Source of the DNA: Candidatus Rokuibacteriota bacterium
Lineage (GTDB): Bacteria; Methylomirabilota; Methylomirabilia; Rokubacteriales; CSP1-6
Direction of reading: 5' to 3'
Assembly: GCA_003220615.1 (NCBI GenBank)
Contig: QHTB01000161.1
Location: 1-64,000 of the forward strand
Length of the DNA: 64,000 bases
This document shows, in pieces, positions 1-8,995 of this stretch. The notes below the pieces were generated by a model. The model ran no database searches, was not told the DNA's origin, and saw only the letters and a program-made list of their open reading frames with translations. A program made the translations under genes and the position numbers. Each line of letters opens with the position of its first letter. The stretch's first letter is position 1.

Positions 1-125
1 ACACGCCGTGCGCGTCGGTGGACAGTGGCGCCGCGATTCGCGGTACGGGACGGCGCTCCCCACTCACAGTGGCGCGACCGTGCCGGTCTCGGCCTTGGAG
101 CCTCACCGGCTTCCCTCAACCTCCG
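1..125 (-). promoter_or_regulatory. Cobalamin riboswitch, truncated by the window edge
   Basis: Read on the minus strand, this stretch has the landmarks of a cobalamin riboswitch: a GGGAAGCCGGTGAGG block (plus 101-115), a GCGCCACTGTGA block (plus 64-75), then GGGGAG, then a second GCGCCACTGTCC block (plus 25-36), which corresponds to the B12 box. The 3' part, including the expected GGGAAGGC and AGGAGACC segments, lies beyond position 1. It sits directly downstream of btuD on the same strand, so it should control the next gene to the left, which is not visible. The block order matches the complete riboswitch near 5868-6022, which supports the call. Confidence 0.8.
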
Positions 126-133
126 GGCGGTAA

Positions 134-970
134 TCACGCGCGATTCCCGGTCTCACCTCCCCTGGCCACGGGCTCCGGCCACCTCACCTGCACGAGCGGG
201 CGGCCCGTCAGCGCGTTGTCTGACACCGTGACGTCGCAACCGTAGACGGCGCTCAGCCGGCCTGCGTCGAGAACGTCGGACGGCGGGCCGACGCGCACCA
301 CCCGCCCGGCGGCGAGCAGCAGCAGGCGATCGCAGACCTCGGCGGCGAGATTCAGATCGTGAGAGACGAGGATCACAGTGGTCCCGCGATCGCGGTTGAT
401 CCGGCGCAGCAAGCCGATGCACTCGGCCTGATAGCGGAGGTCGAGGTGCGCCGTCGGCTCGTCGAGGATGAGCACGCGCGGTTCCTGGGCGAGCGCGCGC
501 GCGAGCATCACCCGCTGCCGCTCGCCACCGCTCAGCGCCTGGACCGGCGTTCGGGCGAGCTCGCCGACGCCGGTCTCCACCATCGCGGCACGCGCGGCCG
601 CCAGGTCCGCCGGCGTCTCGAAGAACCGACGGGGCGCGTGAGGATATCGCCCCATGAGGACGAGCTGCTCGACCGTGAACGGCAACGCCGCCGGCATGTC
701 CTGGGGCACGACGGCGACGTGGCGGGCGAGCTCCCAGCGGCTCCAGCCGGCCAGTGAGATGCCGTCGAAGACGATCTCGCCGCGCGACGGACTGACGACC
801 TTGGTCAGCAACCGGATGATCGTCGTCTTGCCAGCGCTGTTCGGCCCGATCACGCCGAGGATCTCCCCGCTCTCCACGGTCAGCCTCAGGTTCGCGAGCG
901 CGAGGCGCCGGCCGACTGGCGCGCCGGGATAGGCGAAGTCCACGTCGTCGACGGCGACGAGCGCGCTCAC
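134..970 (-). CDS. btuD: Cobalamin-type ABC transporter ATP-binding protein
   Basis: A cytoplasmic ATPase of 278 residues that would power BtuC-type import of corrinoids, or possibly a siderophore, through the inner membrane. Visible motifs are a Walker A GPNSAGKTT (Ser where Gly is usual), a Q-loop, the ABC signature LSGGERQR, Walker B VLILDEPTAHLD and the switch His in VSHDLN. The GTG start at 970 overlaps the btuC stop in a GTGA junction, which fixes the start. It is the last gene of the cobU-cobT-cobB-btuFCD operon under the riboswitch at 5868-6022. Family members transport vitamin B12, haem or ferric siderophores. The cobalamin assignment rests on the operon and riboswitch rather than on the ATPase sequence. 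Confidence 0.9.
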   Translation of the reverse strand: MSALVAVDDVDFAYPGAPVGRRLALANLRLTVESGEILGVIGPNSAGKTTIIRLLTKVVSPSRGEIVFDGISLAGWSRWELARHVAVVPQDMPAALPFTVEQLVLMGRYPHAPRRFFETPADLAAARAAMVETGVGELARTPVQALSGGERQRVMLARALAQEPRVLILDEPTAHLDLRYQAECIGLLRRINRDRGTTVILVSHDLNLAAEVCDRLLLLAAGRVVRVGPPSDVLDAGRLSAVYGCDVTVSDNALTGRPLVQVRWPEPVARGGETGNRA

Positions 971-1980
971 AGGCCGGCCCGATACCGCGTGCGCAGGAGA
1001 TAGATGAAGAAGGGCGCCCCGCACAGCGACGTGAGAACGCCCACCGACAGCTCGGCGGGAGCCACGACGTTGCGCGCCAGCGTGTCGGCGACCAGCAGGA
1101 AGATCGCACCGCCCAGGAGGGTCGCGGGTACCAGGAGGCGGTGGTCGGGACCGACGACCATTCGGACGCTGTGAGGCACGATGAGCCCGACGAATCCGAT
1201 CGGCCCCGCGAAGGCGACGACGCAGGCGGTGAGCAGCGCCGAGCCCACGAACACGCGGAGCTTCAGCCGCTCGGCGTTGACGCCGAGCTGCAGCGCCGCC
1301 TCCTCGCCGAGCGCGAGCACATTGAGCTGACGCGCCTGTCCGGCGATGAGCCAGAAGCCGACCGTCCCCAGCATCGCGAACACGGCGAGCCCTCGTGGCG
1401 GGATCGCGCTGACGTTGCCGAGGAGCCAGTGGACGATGCCGCCCAGGCGATTGATGTCCACCAGCGAGGTGACCACGGTGATGGCGGCCGCGAAGAACAG
1501 CCCGACGATCACCCCGGCGAGCACGAGTGTCTGCACGGGCAGCCCGGCGCCCGTGGCGGCGATGAAATAGACGATCACGCCCGCCGCCAGAGCGCCGGCG
1601 AACCCGAAGATCGTCAGGCGCAACGCATCGGTGACGCCACTGGCCGGGCCCATGAGCTGGGCGACCACGACACCGAGCGCGGCACCGCTCGACACGCCGA
1701 GAACCGATGGCTCCGCGAGCGGATTGCGTGTCAGCCCCTGGAAGCCGGCGCCGGCCACGGCCAGCGCGCCGCCGGCCAGAACGGCCGCCGCGATGCGCGG
1801 CAGCCGCACGCCCCAGATCACCACGCTCTCGGTGCGCGAGGCATCGGTGCGGCCGGTGAGCACCGCGAGGACATCGGCCGGTGACAGGCGTGCGCTGCCG
1901 AGAAAGATCGCCGCGATCACGACGAGGGCGAGCACCCCGGTGAGAGCCGCCAGAACGACGACGAGACGCCGCCGCTCCAT
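967..1980 (-). CDS. btuC: FecCD/BtuC-family ABC transporter permease
   Basis: An integral membrane permease of 337 residues, the usual length for BtuC/FecC/FhuB-type subunits, with about ten hydrophobic segments starting at an N-terminal one around residues 8-30. Family signatures are visible: GGALAVAGAGFQGLTRNPLAEP near residue 75 and the cytoplasmic coupling stretch GPIGFVGLIVPH around residue 255. Its ATG at 1980 shares a base with the btuF stop (TGATG), so the three transporter genes are translationally coupled. It would form a homodimeric channel with BtuD and receive substrate from BtuF. Substrate specificity is inferred from the neighbouring cobalamin genes. Confidence 0.92.
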   Translation of the reverse strand: MERRRLVVVLAALTGVLALVVIAAIFLGSARLSPADVLAVLTGRTDASRTESVVIWGVRLPRIAAAVLAGGALAVAGAGFQGLTRNPLAEPSVLGVSSGAALGVVVAQLMGPASGVTDALRLTIFGFAGALAAGVIVYFIAATGAGLPVQTLVLAGVIVGLFFAAAITVVTSLVDINRLGGIVHWLLGNVSAIPPRGLAVFAMLGTVGFWLIAGQARQLNVLALGEEAALQLGVNAERLKLRVFVGSALLTACVVAFAGPIGFVGLIVPHSVRMVVGPDHRLLVPATLLGGAIFLLVADTLARNVVAPAELSVGVLTSLCGAPFFIYLLRTRYRAGL

Positions 1981-2861
1981 CACCGGAATACCTCTGGATG
2001 GATCGCGCGCGCGAGCTGCTCGACGCCGTCGGCCAGGCGCGGGCCATAGCGATGCATCAAGTTGCCGTCGACGGCGTGGACGCGCCCGGACTTGATCGCC
2101 GGCAGGCTGACGAGCCGATCCCACTTGTCGCGAGCGATCGGCCCCGAGCCCGTGCCATGGCGAGCGAGGATGATCACTTCGGGCGCGTGCGCCACCGCCG
2201 CCTCGACGCTGTACCGCGGATAGTCGTTGCGCTCGTTGGCCGTGATGGAGTCGCCCCCGGCGAGACCGATCAGCTCGGTGACGATGGCGTCGCGGCCCGG
2301 CACGATGAGGGGCTCGGGCCACAGGACATAGAGCACGCGCGGTCGCGGCGCCGCGGCGACGGCGGCGGCCACCGCGCGGATGCGCGCATCGAAGCGGTCG
2401 ACGAGCGGAGCGACAGACGTCTCCCGGCCGGTGAGGATGCCGAGCCGAGCCGTGACCTCCCGCATTTCGGCGAGGCGATTGGCGTGAACCATGAAGACGG
2501 GAATTCGGAGCCGGTCGAGCTGCGCGACGGTCTCCTGGCGATTGCCGGAGTCGGTGGCGATGACGAGGTCGGGCCGCAGCGTGACGATCGTCTCGAGGCT
2601 CGGCGAAATCATCCCACCGACACTCGGCTTGCGCTTGGCGTCGGCGGGCCAGTCGCAGAAGTCGGTGACGCCAACGAGCCGCTCCTGGCCTCCGAGGGCG
2701 AAGATCAGCTCGGTCACGCTCGGCACTAGCGAGATGATCCGCTGGGGGGGCGCTGGCAGCGTCAACGCACGCCCGCCCATGTCGGCGACGGTGAACGGCC
2801 ACGCCGACGGCGCGGTGGCGACGACGATGATCGAGGCCAGCAGGACGGCTCGCGCTAGCAC
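1980..2861 (-). CDS. btuF: BtuF-type cobalamin-binding periplasmic protein
   Basis: A solute-binding protein of the helical-backbone class (about 293 residues) that would deliver corrinoid to BtuCD. The N-terminus is a Sec signal peptide (a hydrophobic run over residues 5-20 followed by an Ala-rich cleavage region). The mature part begins with RIISLVPSVTE, a hallmark of BtuF-like proteins, followed by GVTDFCDWP and the PDLVIA segment. The GTG start at 2861 is chosen because it gives a clean signal peptide. It lies 7 bases inside the end of cobB, as expected for coupled translation. Longer in-frame extensions upstream would run through cobB and add no recognisable sequence. Confidence 0.88.
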   Translation of the reverse strand: MLARAVLLASIIVVATAPSAWPFTVADMGGRALTLPAPPQRIISLVPSVTELIFALGGQERLVGVTDFCDWPADAKRKPSVGGMISPSLETIVTLRPDLVIATDSGNRQETVAQLDRLRIPVFMVHANRLAEMREVTARLGILTGRETSVAPLVDRFDARIRAVAAAVAAAPRPRVLYVLWPEPLIVPGRDAIVTELIGLAGGDSITANERNDYPRYSVEAAVAHAPEVIILARHGTGSGPIARDKWDRLVSLPAIKSGRVHAVDGNLMHRYGPRLADGVEQLARAIHPEVFR

Positions 2862-4222
2862 GTGCGCTCGGAGGCGGCAGCGCAGGCCGCGACGAAATTG
2901 ACGGCCAGCGCCGGATTCGAACCGAAGTGGAGATGTACGTAGCTGAGGAGTGTGCGGCCGATGAGGAAGCCCTCGGCGTGCTCGTCGCGGCCGCGGCCGC
3001 GCACGCGATAGGCGCGCTTCACCTGCGGCGAGACCTCGCCGAGCGTCGAGCAGTGGAACTCGTGGCCGCGCGCCGTGGTGCCGGCCGCGCCGAGTGGCGT
3101 GTCGGCCACGAAGCGCACCTCGCTGTAACCGAGCGTCAACCGCGGCGAACGCATGCTGACGGCTGCCGGGAGCACACCGACCATTGAATGAAGCATCCCG
3201 TCGGCGTCCTCCAGGCCGGCGGCCAGATACATGAGGCCACCGCACTCGGCGTAGATCGGCGTGCCGGCGCCGGCTCGATCGGCGAGAGCCTTGACGACGC
3301 CCACGTTCTCGGCGAGCGCCCGAGCGTGGATCTCTGGATACCCGCCCCCGAAATAGAACCCCGCCACGTCCGGCACGTCACGGTCGGCCAGAGGACTCCA
3401 GAAGACGATCTCGGCGCCGGCCGCGCGTAAGAGGTCGAGGTTCTCGCGGTAGTAGAACTGGAACGCGGCGTCGTGGGCGACGCCAATGCTCGCTCGGAGG
3501 GCTCCCTCGATGGGGGCGGCAACGCCGCCGCTCGGCAGCGGCGAGGCGATCGCGAGCAGACGATCGAGATCGACCGATCGCTCGATCGTCGTCGCCAGAC
3601 GTTCTCGCCGCTCGCCGGTGAGGACGCCCTCGATCGCCGTGACGAGTCCGAGGTGGCGTTCGGGCAGCTCGAGCGCCGGATCACGCGGGATCCCGCCCAC
3701 CAACTCCGCCCGACACGACCCCCGCATCGCCTCCCTGATCAGTCGTGCGTGAGCCTCGCCGCCCAGGCGATTGGCGATGATGGCGGCGACGCCCAGATCG
3801 GGATCGAAGGACTCGAAGCCGCGCACCACCGCGGCCGAGCTCCGCGCCTGGGCGCTCGCGTCGATCACGAGCACGACCGGCGCGTGGAGCCACTTCGCGA
3901 CCTGTGCGGTCGAGCCATCGTCGCTCGTCGGGTCCGCGCCATCGAAGCAGCCCATCACACCTTCGACGAGAACGAGGTCGACATCCGCCGCGTGACGCGC
4001 CACCGTCGCCCTGACGTGGTCGCGCCCGCACATCCAGCCGTCGAGGCTGTAGGAGGGCCGTCCGCTCACGAGCTCGTGAAACCCCGGATCGATGAAATCG
4101 GGGCCGACCTTGAACGCCTGCACGACGAGGCCGCGGCGGCGGAAGGCTTCGAGCAATCCGAGGGTGATGGTCGTCTTCCCGACTCCGCTCGCGGTTCCGG
4201 CCACGACGAGGATGCGCGCCAC
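2855..4222 (-). CDS. cobB: Cobyrinate a,c-diamide synthase
   Basis: A CobB/CbiA-type enzyme (455 residues) that amidates the a and c side chains of cobyrinate, or the hydrogenobyrinate equivalent, using ATP and glutamine. The N-terminal dethiobiotin-synthetase-like domain carries the P-loop GTASGVGKTT at residues 9-18 and KVGPDFIDPGFH. The C-terminal type I glutamine amidotransferase domain has the nucleophile Cys in YAECGGLMYL and a later His in ARGHEFHCS. It starts with GTG immediately after the cobT stop. Its presence indicates some de novo corrin work rather than only salvage. Other corrin-ring genes are not in the window. Confidence 0.93.
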   Translation of the reverse strand: MARILVVAGTASGVGKTTITLGLLEAFRRRGLVVQAFKVGPDFIDPGFHELVSGRPSYSLDGWMCGRDHVRATVARHAADVDLVLVEGVMGCFDGADPTSDDGSTAQVAKWLHAPVVLVIDASAQARSSAAVVRGFESFDPDLGVAAIIANRLGGEAHARLIREAMRGSCRAELVGGIPRDPALELPERHLGLVTAIEGVLTGERRERLATTIERSVDLDRLLAIASPLPSGGVAAPIEGALRASIGVAHDAAFQFYYRENLDLLRAAGAEIVFWSPLADRDVPDVAGFYFGGGYPEIHARALAENVGVVKALADRAGAGTPIYAECGGLMYLAAGLEDADGMLHSMVGVLPAAVSMRSPRLTLGYSEVRFVADTPLGAAGTTARGHEFHCSTLGEVSPQVKRAYRVRGRGRDEHAEGFLIGRTLLSYVHLHFGSNPALAVNFVAACAAASERTC

Positions 4223-5275
4223 TCAGGGCTCCAGCGGTCCGCTGACGCCGGCCGACTTGAAGGTGGCCATCTCGCTGTAGATCGCCGCCGCCGCCCGGGC
4301 CACGGGGATGAAGAGCGCGCCGCCAGTCCCCTCGCCGAGCCGGAGGCCCAGGTCGAGATACGGCTCGAGGCCGAGATGGGCGAGCGCGATCGCGTGGCCG
4401 GGCTCGACCGATCGATGCGAGGCGAACAGGGCGTGGCGGGCGTTCGGCGCCAGCGTCGCGGCCACGAGCGCGGCCGCCGTCGTGATGAAGCCGTCGAGGA
4501 CGACGGGCACGCGATGAGCGGCGCCGGCCAGGATCACCCCGGCGAGGCCCCCGATCTCGAACCCGCCGACGCTCGCCAGCACCTCGACGCCGTCCGCTGC
4601 GTTGGGCCGGTTGACGGCGAGAGCACGACGGACGACATCGACCTTGTGTCGCCATCCGCCATCGTCGATACCGGTGCCGCGGCCGGTCGTCGCGGCCGGG
4701 TCAGCGCCAGTCACCACCGCGGTGGTCGCGCTGGCCGCCGTCGTGTTGCCGATCCCCATCTCACCGGTCACGAGCAGGTCGGCCCCATCGGCGATCGCCG
4801 CTTCGGCCAGCGCCGCGCCTCGCTCGATGGCCAGGATCGCCTGCTCCGTGCTCATCGCCGGTCCGCGCGCAATGTTGTCGGTGCCGCGCGCGAGCGCGCA
4901 GTCGATCAGGCCGGCCGATCGAGGCAACGGACCGGCGACCCCGAAGTCAGCGACGACGACGCGCGCGCCGGCCTGCCGCGCCAGCACGTTGATGGCGGCG
5001 CCTCCAGCCAGAAAGTTCTCGACCATCTGCGCCGTCACGATCTGGGGGTACGCGCTCACGCCCTCGGCGACGACGCCGTGGTCCGCCGCGAACACGAAGA
5101 CGACCGGACGCTCGACGCGCGGCGGGCCCCCGCGGACCACGGCGAGCCTCACCGCGATCTCCTCGAGGCGGCCGAGGCTCCCCGGCGGCTTCGTCAGATG
5201 ATCGAGATGACGCCGCGCCGACGCGCCGGTGTCCGCCACCGGCGCCGCAATGGCGTCACGGAGCTTGCTGAGCAA
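4223..5275 (-). CDS. cobT: Nicotinate-nucleotide--dimethylbenzimidazole phosphoribosyltransferase
   Basis: This 350-residue enzyme makes alpha-ribazole phosphate from nicotinate mononucleotide and a lower-ligand base, a nucleotide-loop assembly step. Family features include LDHLTKPPGSLGRLEEIA near residue 25, FAADHGV, GEMGIGNTT and the catalytic Glu region RLGEGTGGAL near residue 315. Length matches typical CobT. Its 5' end overlaps the cobU 3' end by 20 bases, and its stop abuts the cobB GTG start. It belongs to the riboswitch-controlled operon. Confidence 0.95.
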   Translation of the reverse strand: MLSKLRDAIAAPVADTGASARRHLDHLTKPPGSLGRLEEIAVRLAVVRGGPPRVERPVVFVFAADHGVVAEGVSAYPQIVTAQMVENFLAGGAAINVLARQAGARVVVADFGVAGPLPRSAGLIDCALARGTDNIARGPAMSTEQAILAIERGAALAEAAIADGADLLVTGEMGIGNTTAASATTAVVTGADPAATTGRGTGIDDGGWRHKVDVVRRALAVNRPNAADGVEVLASVGGFEIGGLAGVILAGAAHRVPVVLDGFITTAAALVAATLAPNARHALFASHRSVEPGHAIALAHLGLEPYLDLGLRLGEGTGGALFIPVARAAAAIYSEMATFKSAGVSGPLEP

Positions 5276-5822
5276 CGTCGGATCGCGAGGCGCCCGTGGC
5301 CACCGGCGCTTTGATCGTGAGAGGGAGGCCCGCCACCATGAGCGTCACCTGGTCGCACGCGGCGGCCAGTCGCTGGTTCACGAGGCCGAGGAAATCGCGG
5401 AAGCGAAGCCCCTGCGCGGTCTCGGGATGGACACCCTCGCCGACTTCGTTGCTGACGAGGACGACATCCCAAGGGCGGCGGCCGATGAACGCCGCCAGCG
5501 CCGCGCCCTGGCCCAGGATCACCTCGTCGGCGTCGCCGCGCAGCAGGCGATTGGCCACCCAGACCGTCACGCAGTCGATGAGTACCGCGTCGGCCCGGCC
5601 GTCGAGCTTGTCGAGCGCACCAACCAGGTCGAGCGGTTCCTCGATCGTCTCCCAGTGCGGTGGCCGGTCCGCGCGGTGGCGCTGGATGCGCTGGGCCATG
5701 TCGCGGTCGCCGGCCTGAGCGGTGGCGACGAAGGCCACGCGCGAGCGGGACACGAGCTGAGCGACGGCAAAACGGCTCTTGCCGCTGCGGGCCCCGCCGA
5801 GAATCAGATGAGACAGTCGCAC
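5256..5822 (-). CDS. cobU: Adenosylcobinamide kinase / guanylyltransferase
   Basis: A bifunctional enzyme (188 residues) that phosphorylates adenosylcobinamide and then transfers GMP to give adenosylcobinamide-GDP for CobS. The P-loop GGARSGKS lies at residues 9-16, followed by VAFVATAQ and the RADRPPHWETIEEP segment, which contains the catalytic-His region of the family. It starts with GTG at 5822 and is the first gene after the cobalamin riboswitch. Its 3' end overlaps cobT by 20 bases. The acceptor and partner genes cobS and cobC lie about 5 kb away in a separate minus-strand pair. Confidence 0.94.
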   Translation of the reverse strand: MRLSHLILGGARSGKSRFAVAQLVSRSRVAFVATAQAGDRDMAQRIQRHRADRPPHWETIEEPLDLVGALDKLDGRADAVLIDCVTVWVANRLLRGDADEVILGQGAALAAFIGRRPWDVVLVSNEVGEGVHPETAQGLRFRDFLGLVNQRLAAACDQVTLMVAGLPLTIKAPVATGASRSDVAQQAP

Positions 5823-5867
5823 GGTTCCCGGATCCTCCCTCGAAGACCGGTGATGGTGGTGCGCGCC

Positions 5868-6022
5868 CGGGCAGGTCTCCTGGCTCTCGGATCGTCCTAC
5901 TCCCCGCGCCTTCCCGGCCTCACGGCCAGTGGCTTTCGCGGGTTTCGTCCCCGATCACAGTGACGGGGTCGCGGCGGTTTCGCACCGCCTTCCCTGGGCT
6001 CTTTCGAGCACCCTGGGCGCCA
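5868..6022 (-). promoter_or_regulatory. Cobalamin riboswitch upstream of cobU
   Basis: The minus-strand RNA shows the conserved blocks in order. They are a GGGAAGGCGGTGCGAAACC region, CGTCACTGTGATCGGGGA, the B12 box AAGCCACTGGCC (plus 5924-5935), GGGAAGGC, a GGACGATCC segment and the closing AGGAGACCTGCC (plus 5870-5881). It ends about 45 bases before the cobU GTG start, a position suited to control of translation or termination for the whole cobU-to-btuD operon. Coordinates are approximate because the outer P1 stem was judged by eye. Confidence 0.93.
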
Positions 6023-6114
6023 ACGACGCGCAGACGGTAGCAGAAAGCCCGAGGGCCCGCAACGCGCGACAGCGCCGCGTGGTAGAGTGAGCGCGCCAAC
6101 GGGAGGGACGGATC

Positions 6115-6966
6115 ATGGACCGACGTGACTTCCTCAAGGCCAGCGCGGCCGCGACGCTCACGCTCGCCGCGGACACGACGTGGGCCCAGAACGCGAAGAC
6201 GGAAATTCACTGGCTCGGCCAGGCCACCGCCAAGATCACCACGCCGAGTGGCAAGGTGATCGTCATCGATCCATGGCTCGTCAACAATCCGAAAACGCCG
6301 GCTGACTATAAGAACCTGGACAAGCTCGGAAAGGTCGACGTGATCCTCGTCACCCACGCTCACGGTGATCACGTGGGCACGCTCGGCCGTTCCGATGGCA
6401 CGAGTGACACGGCCGATCTCGCCAAGCGCACGGGCGCCAAGGTGTTCGGACCGGCCGGGCTGATCCAGACGATGATCGACCTGGGCTGGGTCACCGGCGA
6501 GCAGGGTGTCCGCTTCGGCAAGGGCGGTACCGTGACGCCGCTCGGGCCGCAGATCAAGATCACGCAGGTGCGCGCCGAGCACTCGTCGGAGCTCACCCTC
6601 GTCGATCCGACGACGAAGAAGAGCCAGACGTACCCGGGCGGCGAGCCGGCGGGCTTCATCATCGAAGTCGAGAACGGCCTCAAGGTCTACCACATGGGTG
6701 ACACCGGGCTGTTCGGCGACATGCGGCTCATCGGCGACTACTACAAGCCCGACGTGATCCTGATGCCGATCGGCGGGCACTTCGTGATGGACCCCCGCGA
6801 CGCCGCGTACGCGACCCGGGAGATGCTCCGGCCGAAGCACGTCATTCCGATCCACTACGGAACGACGCCGGTCCTCAAGGGCACGCCCCAGGAATACCAA
6901 CAGTTCCTCGGGCAGACGACGACGCAGGTCCATCCGATCAGCCCGGGCGACCGGCTCACCTTCTGA
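6115..6966 (+). CDS. Exported metallo-beta-lactamase-fold hydrolase (UlaG-like)
   Basis: A 283-residue protein with a twin-arginine-type leader (RRDFLKASAA at residues 3-12) followed by Ala-rich sequence to about residue 25, so it is probably exported folded with its metals. The metallo-beta-lactamase motif THAHGDHVG lies near residue 80. Later metal ligands are in HMGDTGLFG and the HVIPIHYG segment. The closest family is the UlaG/UPF0173 type of metal-dependent hydrolase, whose substrates vary, so none is assigned. An AGGGA-type ribosome site precedes the ATG. It is divergent from the riboswitch and cobU, so 6023-6114 should hold promoters for both directions. Confidence 0.85.
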   Translation: MDRRDFLKASAAATLTLAADTTWAQNAKTEIHWLGQATAKITTPSGKVIVIDPWLVNNPKTPADYKNLDKLGKVDVILVTHAHGDHVGTLGRSDGTSDTADLAKRTGAKVFGPAGLIQTMIDLGWVTGEQGVRFGKGGTVTPLGPQIKITQVRAEHSSELTLVDPTTKKSQTYPGGEPAGFIIEVENGLKVYHMGDTGLFGDMRLIGDYYKPDVILMPIGGHFVMDPRDAAYATREMLRPKHVIPIHYGTTPVLKGTPQEYQQFLGQTTTQVHPISPGDRLTF

Positions 6967-7034
6967 TCGATTCGCGATCCGATCGAAGGCCCGCCGCGGT
7001 CGGCGTCGGTGCGTTGCTGACCGTCGGCGGCCAA

Positions 7035-7409
<375 letters not shown>

Positions 7410-7441
7410 CCGCGCGACGGTATCATAGGCGCCGACCAGCC

Positions 7442-8995
7442 ATGACGTGGGAACCGGAGATCGAGGAGCTGAAGCGACGCCAGCAGCTCGCCCGGCAGAT
7501 GGGCGGGGCCGAGAACGTCGAGCGCCAGCACAAGGCGGGGCGACTCACCGTGCGCGAGCGCATCGAGCGCCTGCTCGACGCCTCGTCGTTCCACGAGACC
7601 GGCGCGCTGGCCGGCGCGCCCACGTATCAGGATGGAACGCTCACCGCGATTCGCCCGGCCAACTTCGTGATGGGGACGGGACGGATCAACGGCCGCCGCG
7701 TCGTCGTCGGCGGCGACGATTTCACGGTGCGGGGCGGCGCCAACGACGCCTCCATCGGCGGCAAGCAGGGTTACGCCGAGAAGATGGCGCGTGAATTGCG
7801 GCTGCCGCTCGTCAGGCTGGTCGACGGCACCGGAGGCGGCGGCAGCGTGAAGACGTACGAGATCACCGGACGCACGTACGTGCCGGGCAATCCCACCTGG
7901 GACGTCATCGCCACGGCGCTGAGTGAGATCCCGGTGATCGCCGCCGCGCTGGGCCCCGTCGCCGGCCTCGGCGCGGCGCGCGTCGCCTGCTCGCACTTTT
8001 CGGTGATGGTGCGCGGCATCTCGCAGGTGTTCGTCGCCGGCCCGCCGGTGGTCCAGCGCGCCTTCGGCACGCCGATCGACAAGGAAGCGCTCGGCGGCTC
8101 CCAGATCCAGATCAGCGCCGGTGGCGTCGACAACGTCGTGGACTCGGAGGACGAGGCGTTCGATCAGATCCGGCGCTTCCTCGCCTACCTGCCCCGGAAC
8201 GTGTGGGAGATGCCGGAGCGCGTGACCCCCGACGACGACCCGCAGCGCCGTGACCAGGACTTGCTCTCGATCATTCCGCGCAACCGCCGACGTCCCTACA
8301 ACGTGCGCCAGGTGCTGACGCACGTCCTCGATCACGATTCATTCTTCGAGATCGCGCCGAAGTATGGGCCCTCGCTCGTGGCCGGAGTGGCGCGGCTCGA
8401 CGGGTATCCGGTCGGCGTGATGGCCAACGATCCGATGCACTCGGGCGGCGCCCTGACCGCGGCCGGTGCCGAGAAGATGACGAAGATGGTGGACCTCTGC
8501 GACACGTTCCATCTGCCGGTCGTGAACTTCGTGGACAACCCCGGCTTCCTCATCGGGACCCAGGCCGAGAAGGACGGCACCATCCGGCGCGGCGTACGCG
8601 CGCTCCAGGCGATCTATCAGGCGACGGTCCCCTGGGTCACCATCATCGTGCGTCGCGTGTTCGGCGTCGCCGGCGCCGGTCACGCCAACGTCCAGGCCCT
8701 CAATCTGCGTTACGCCTGGCCGTCGGGTGACTGGGGCTCGCTGCCGCTCGAGGGGGGCATCGAGGCCGCCTACCGCCGCGAGCTCGACGCGGCTCCCGAT
8801 CGCGCGGCCCTGCTGGCCGAGATCGAACGGCGGCTCAACGCCGTGCGCAGCCCGTTCCGAACCGCCGAAGCCTTCGGTATCGAGGAGATCATCGATCCGC
8901 GCGACACCCGCCCGCTGCTGACCGACTGGGTCGCGCTCGCTTACGAGAATGAACGGACGCGGCTGGGCGTCAAAACCCGTGGGATGCGGCCGTAA
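7442..8995 (+). CDS. Acyl-CoA carboxylase carboxyltransferase (beta) subunit
   Basis: A 517-residue carboxyltransferase of the propionyl-/methylcrotonyl-CoA carboxylase beta family. Its two crotonase-like halves are visible from RLTVRERIERLLD near residue 35 and from a second half beginning about residue 275. The second half carries oxyanion-hole Gly-rich stretches and FVDNPGFLIGTQAE. It transfers CO2 from biotin to an acyl-CoA and needs a biotin carboxylase/BCCP subunit, which is not adjacent. A 9-residue Gly/Ser stretch (GTGGGGSV) follows the LVRLVD strand. It is distinct from the second carboxylase at 15794-17323, and the two probably use different acyl-CoAs. The stop runs straight into the next gene's ATG. 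Confidence 0.88.
   Translation: MTWEPEIEELKRRQQLARQMGGAENVERQHKAGRLTVRERIERLLDASSFHETGALAGAPTYQDGTLTAIRPANFVMGTGRINGRRVVVGGDDFTVRGGANDASIGGKQGYAEKMARELRLPLVRLVDGTGGGGSVKTYEITGRTYVPGNPTWDVIATALSEIPVIAAALGPVAGLGAARVACSHFSVMVRGISQVFVAGPPVVQRAFGTPIDKEALGGSQIQISAGGVDNVVDSEDEAFDQIRRFLAYLPRNVWEMPERVTPDDDPQRRDQDLLSIIPRNRRRPYNVRQVLTHVLDHDSFFEIAPKYGPSLVAGVARLDGYPVGVMANDPMHSGGALTAAGAEKMTKMVDLCDTFHLPVVNFVDNPGFLIGTQAEKDGTIRRGVRALQAIYQATVPWVTIIVRRVFGVAGAGHANVQALNLRYAWPSGDWGSLPLEGGIEAAYRRELDAAPDRAALLAEIERRLNAVRSPFRTAEAFGIEEIIDPRDTRPLLTDWVALAYENERTRLGVKTRGMRP

Noticed and set aside
2911-2924. tRNA-like GGATTCGAACC string
   Set aside because: It lies inside the cobB coding sequence, and no acceptor or anticodon stems can be formed around it.
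3473-5314. Long plus-strand open frame of 613 codons
   Set aside because: It is antisense to cobB and cobT, which have full motif support. The composition is low-complexity and charged with no recognisable family.
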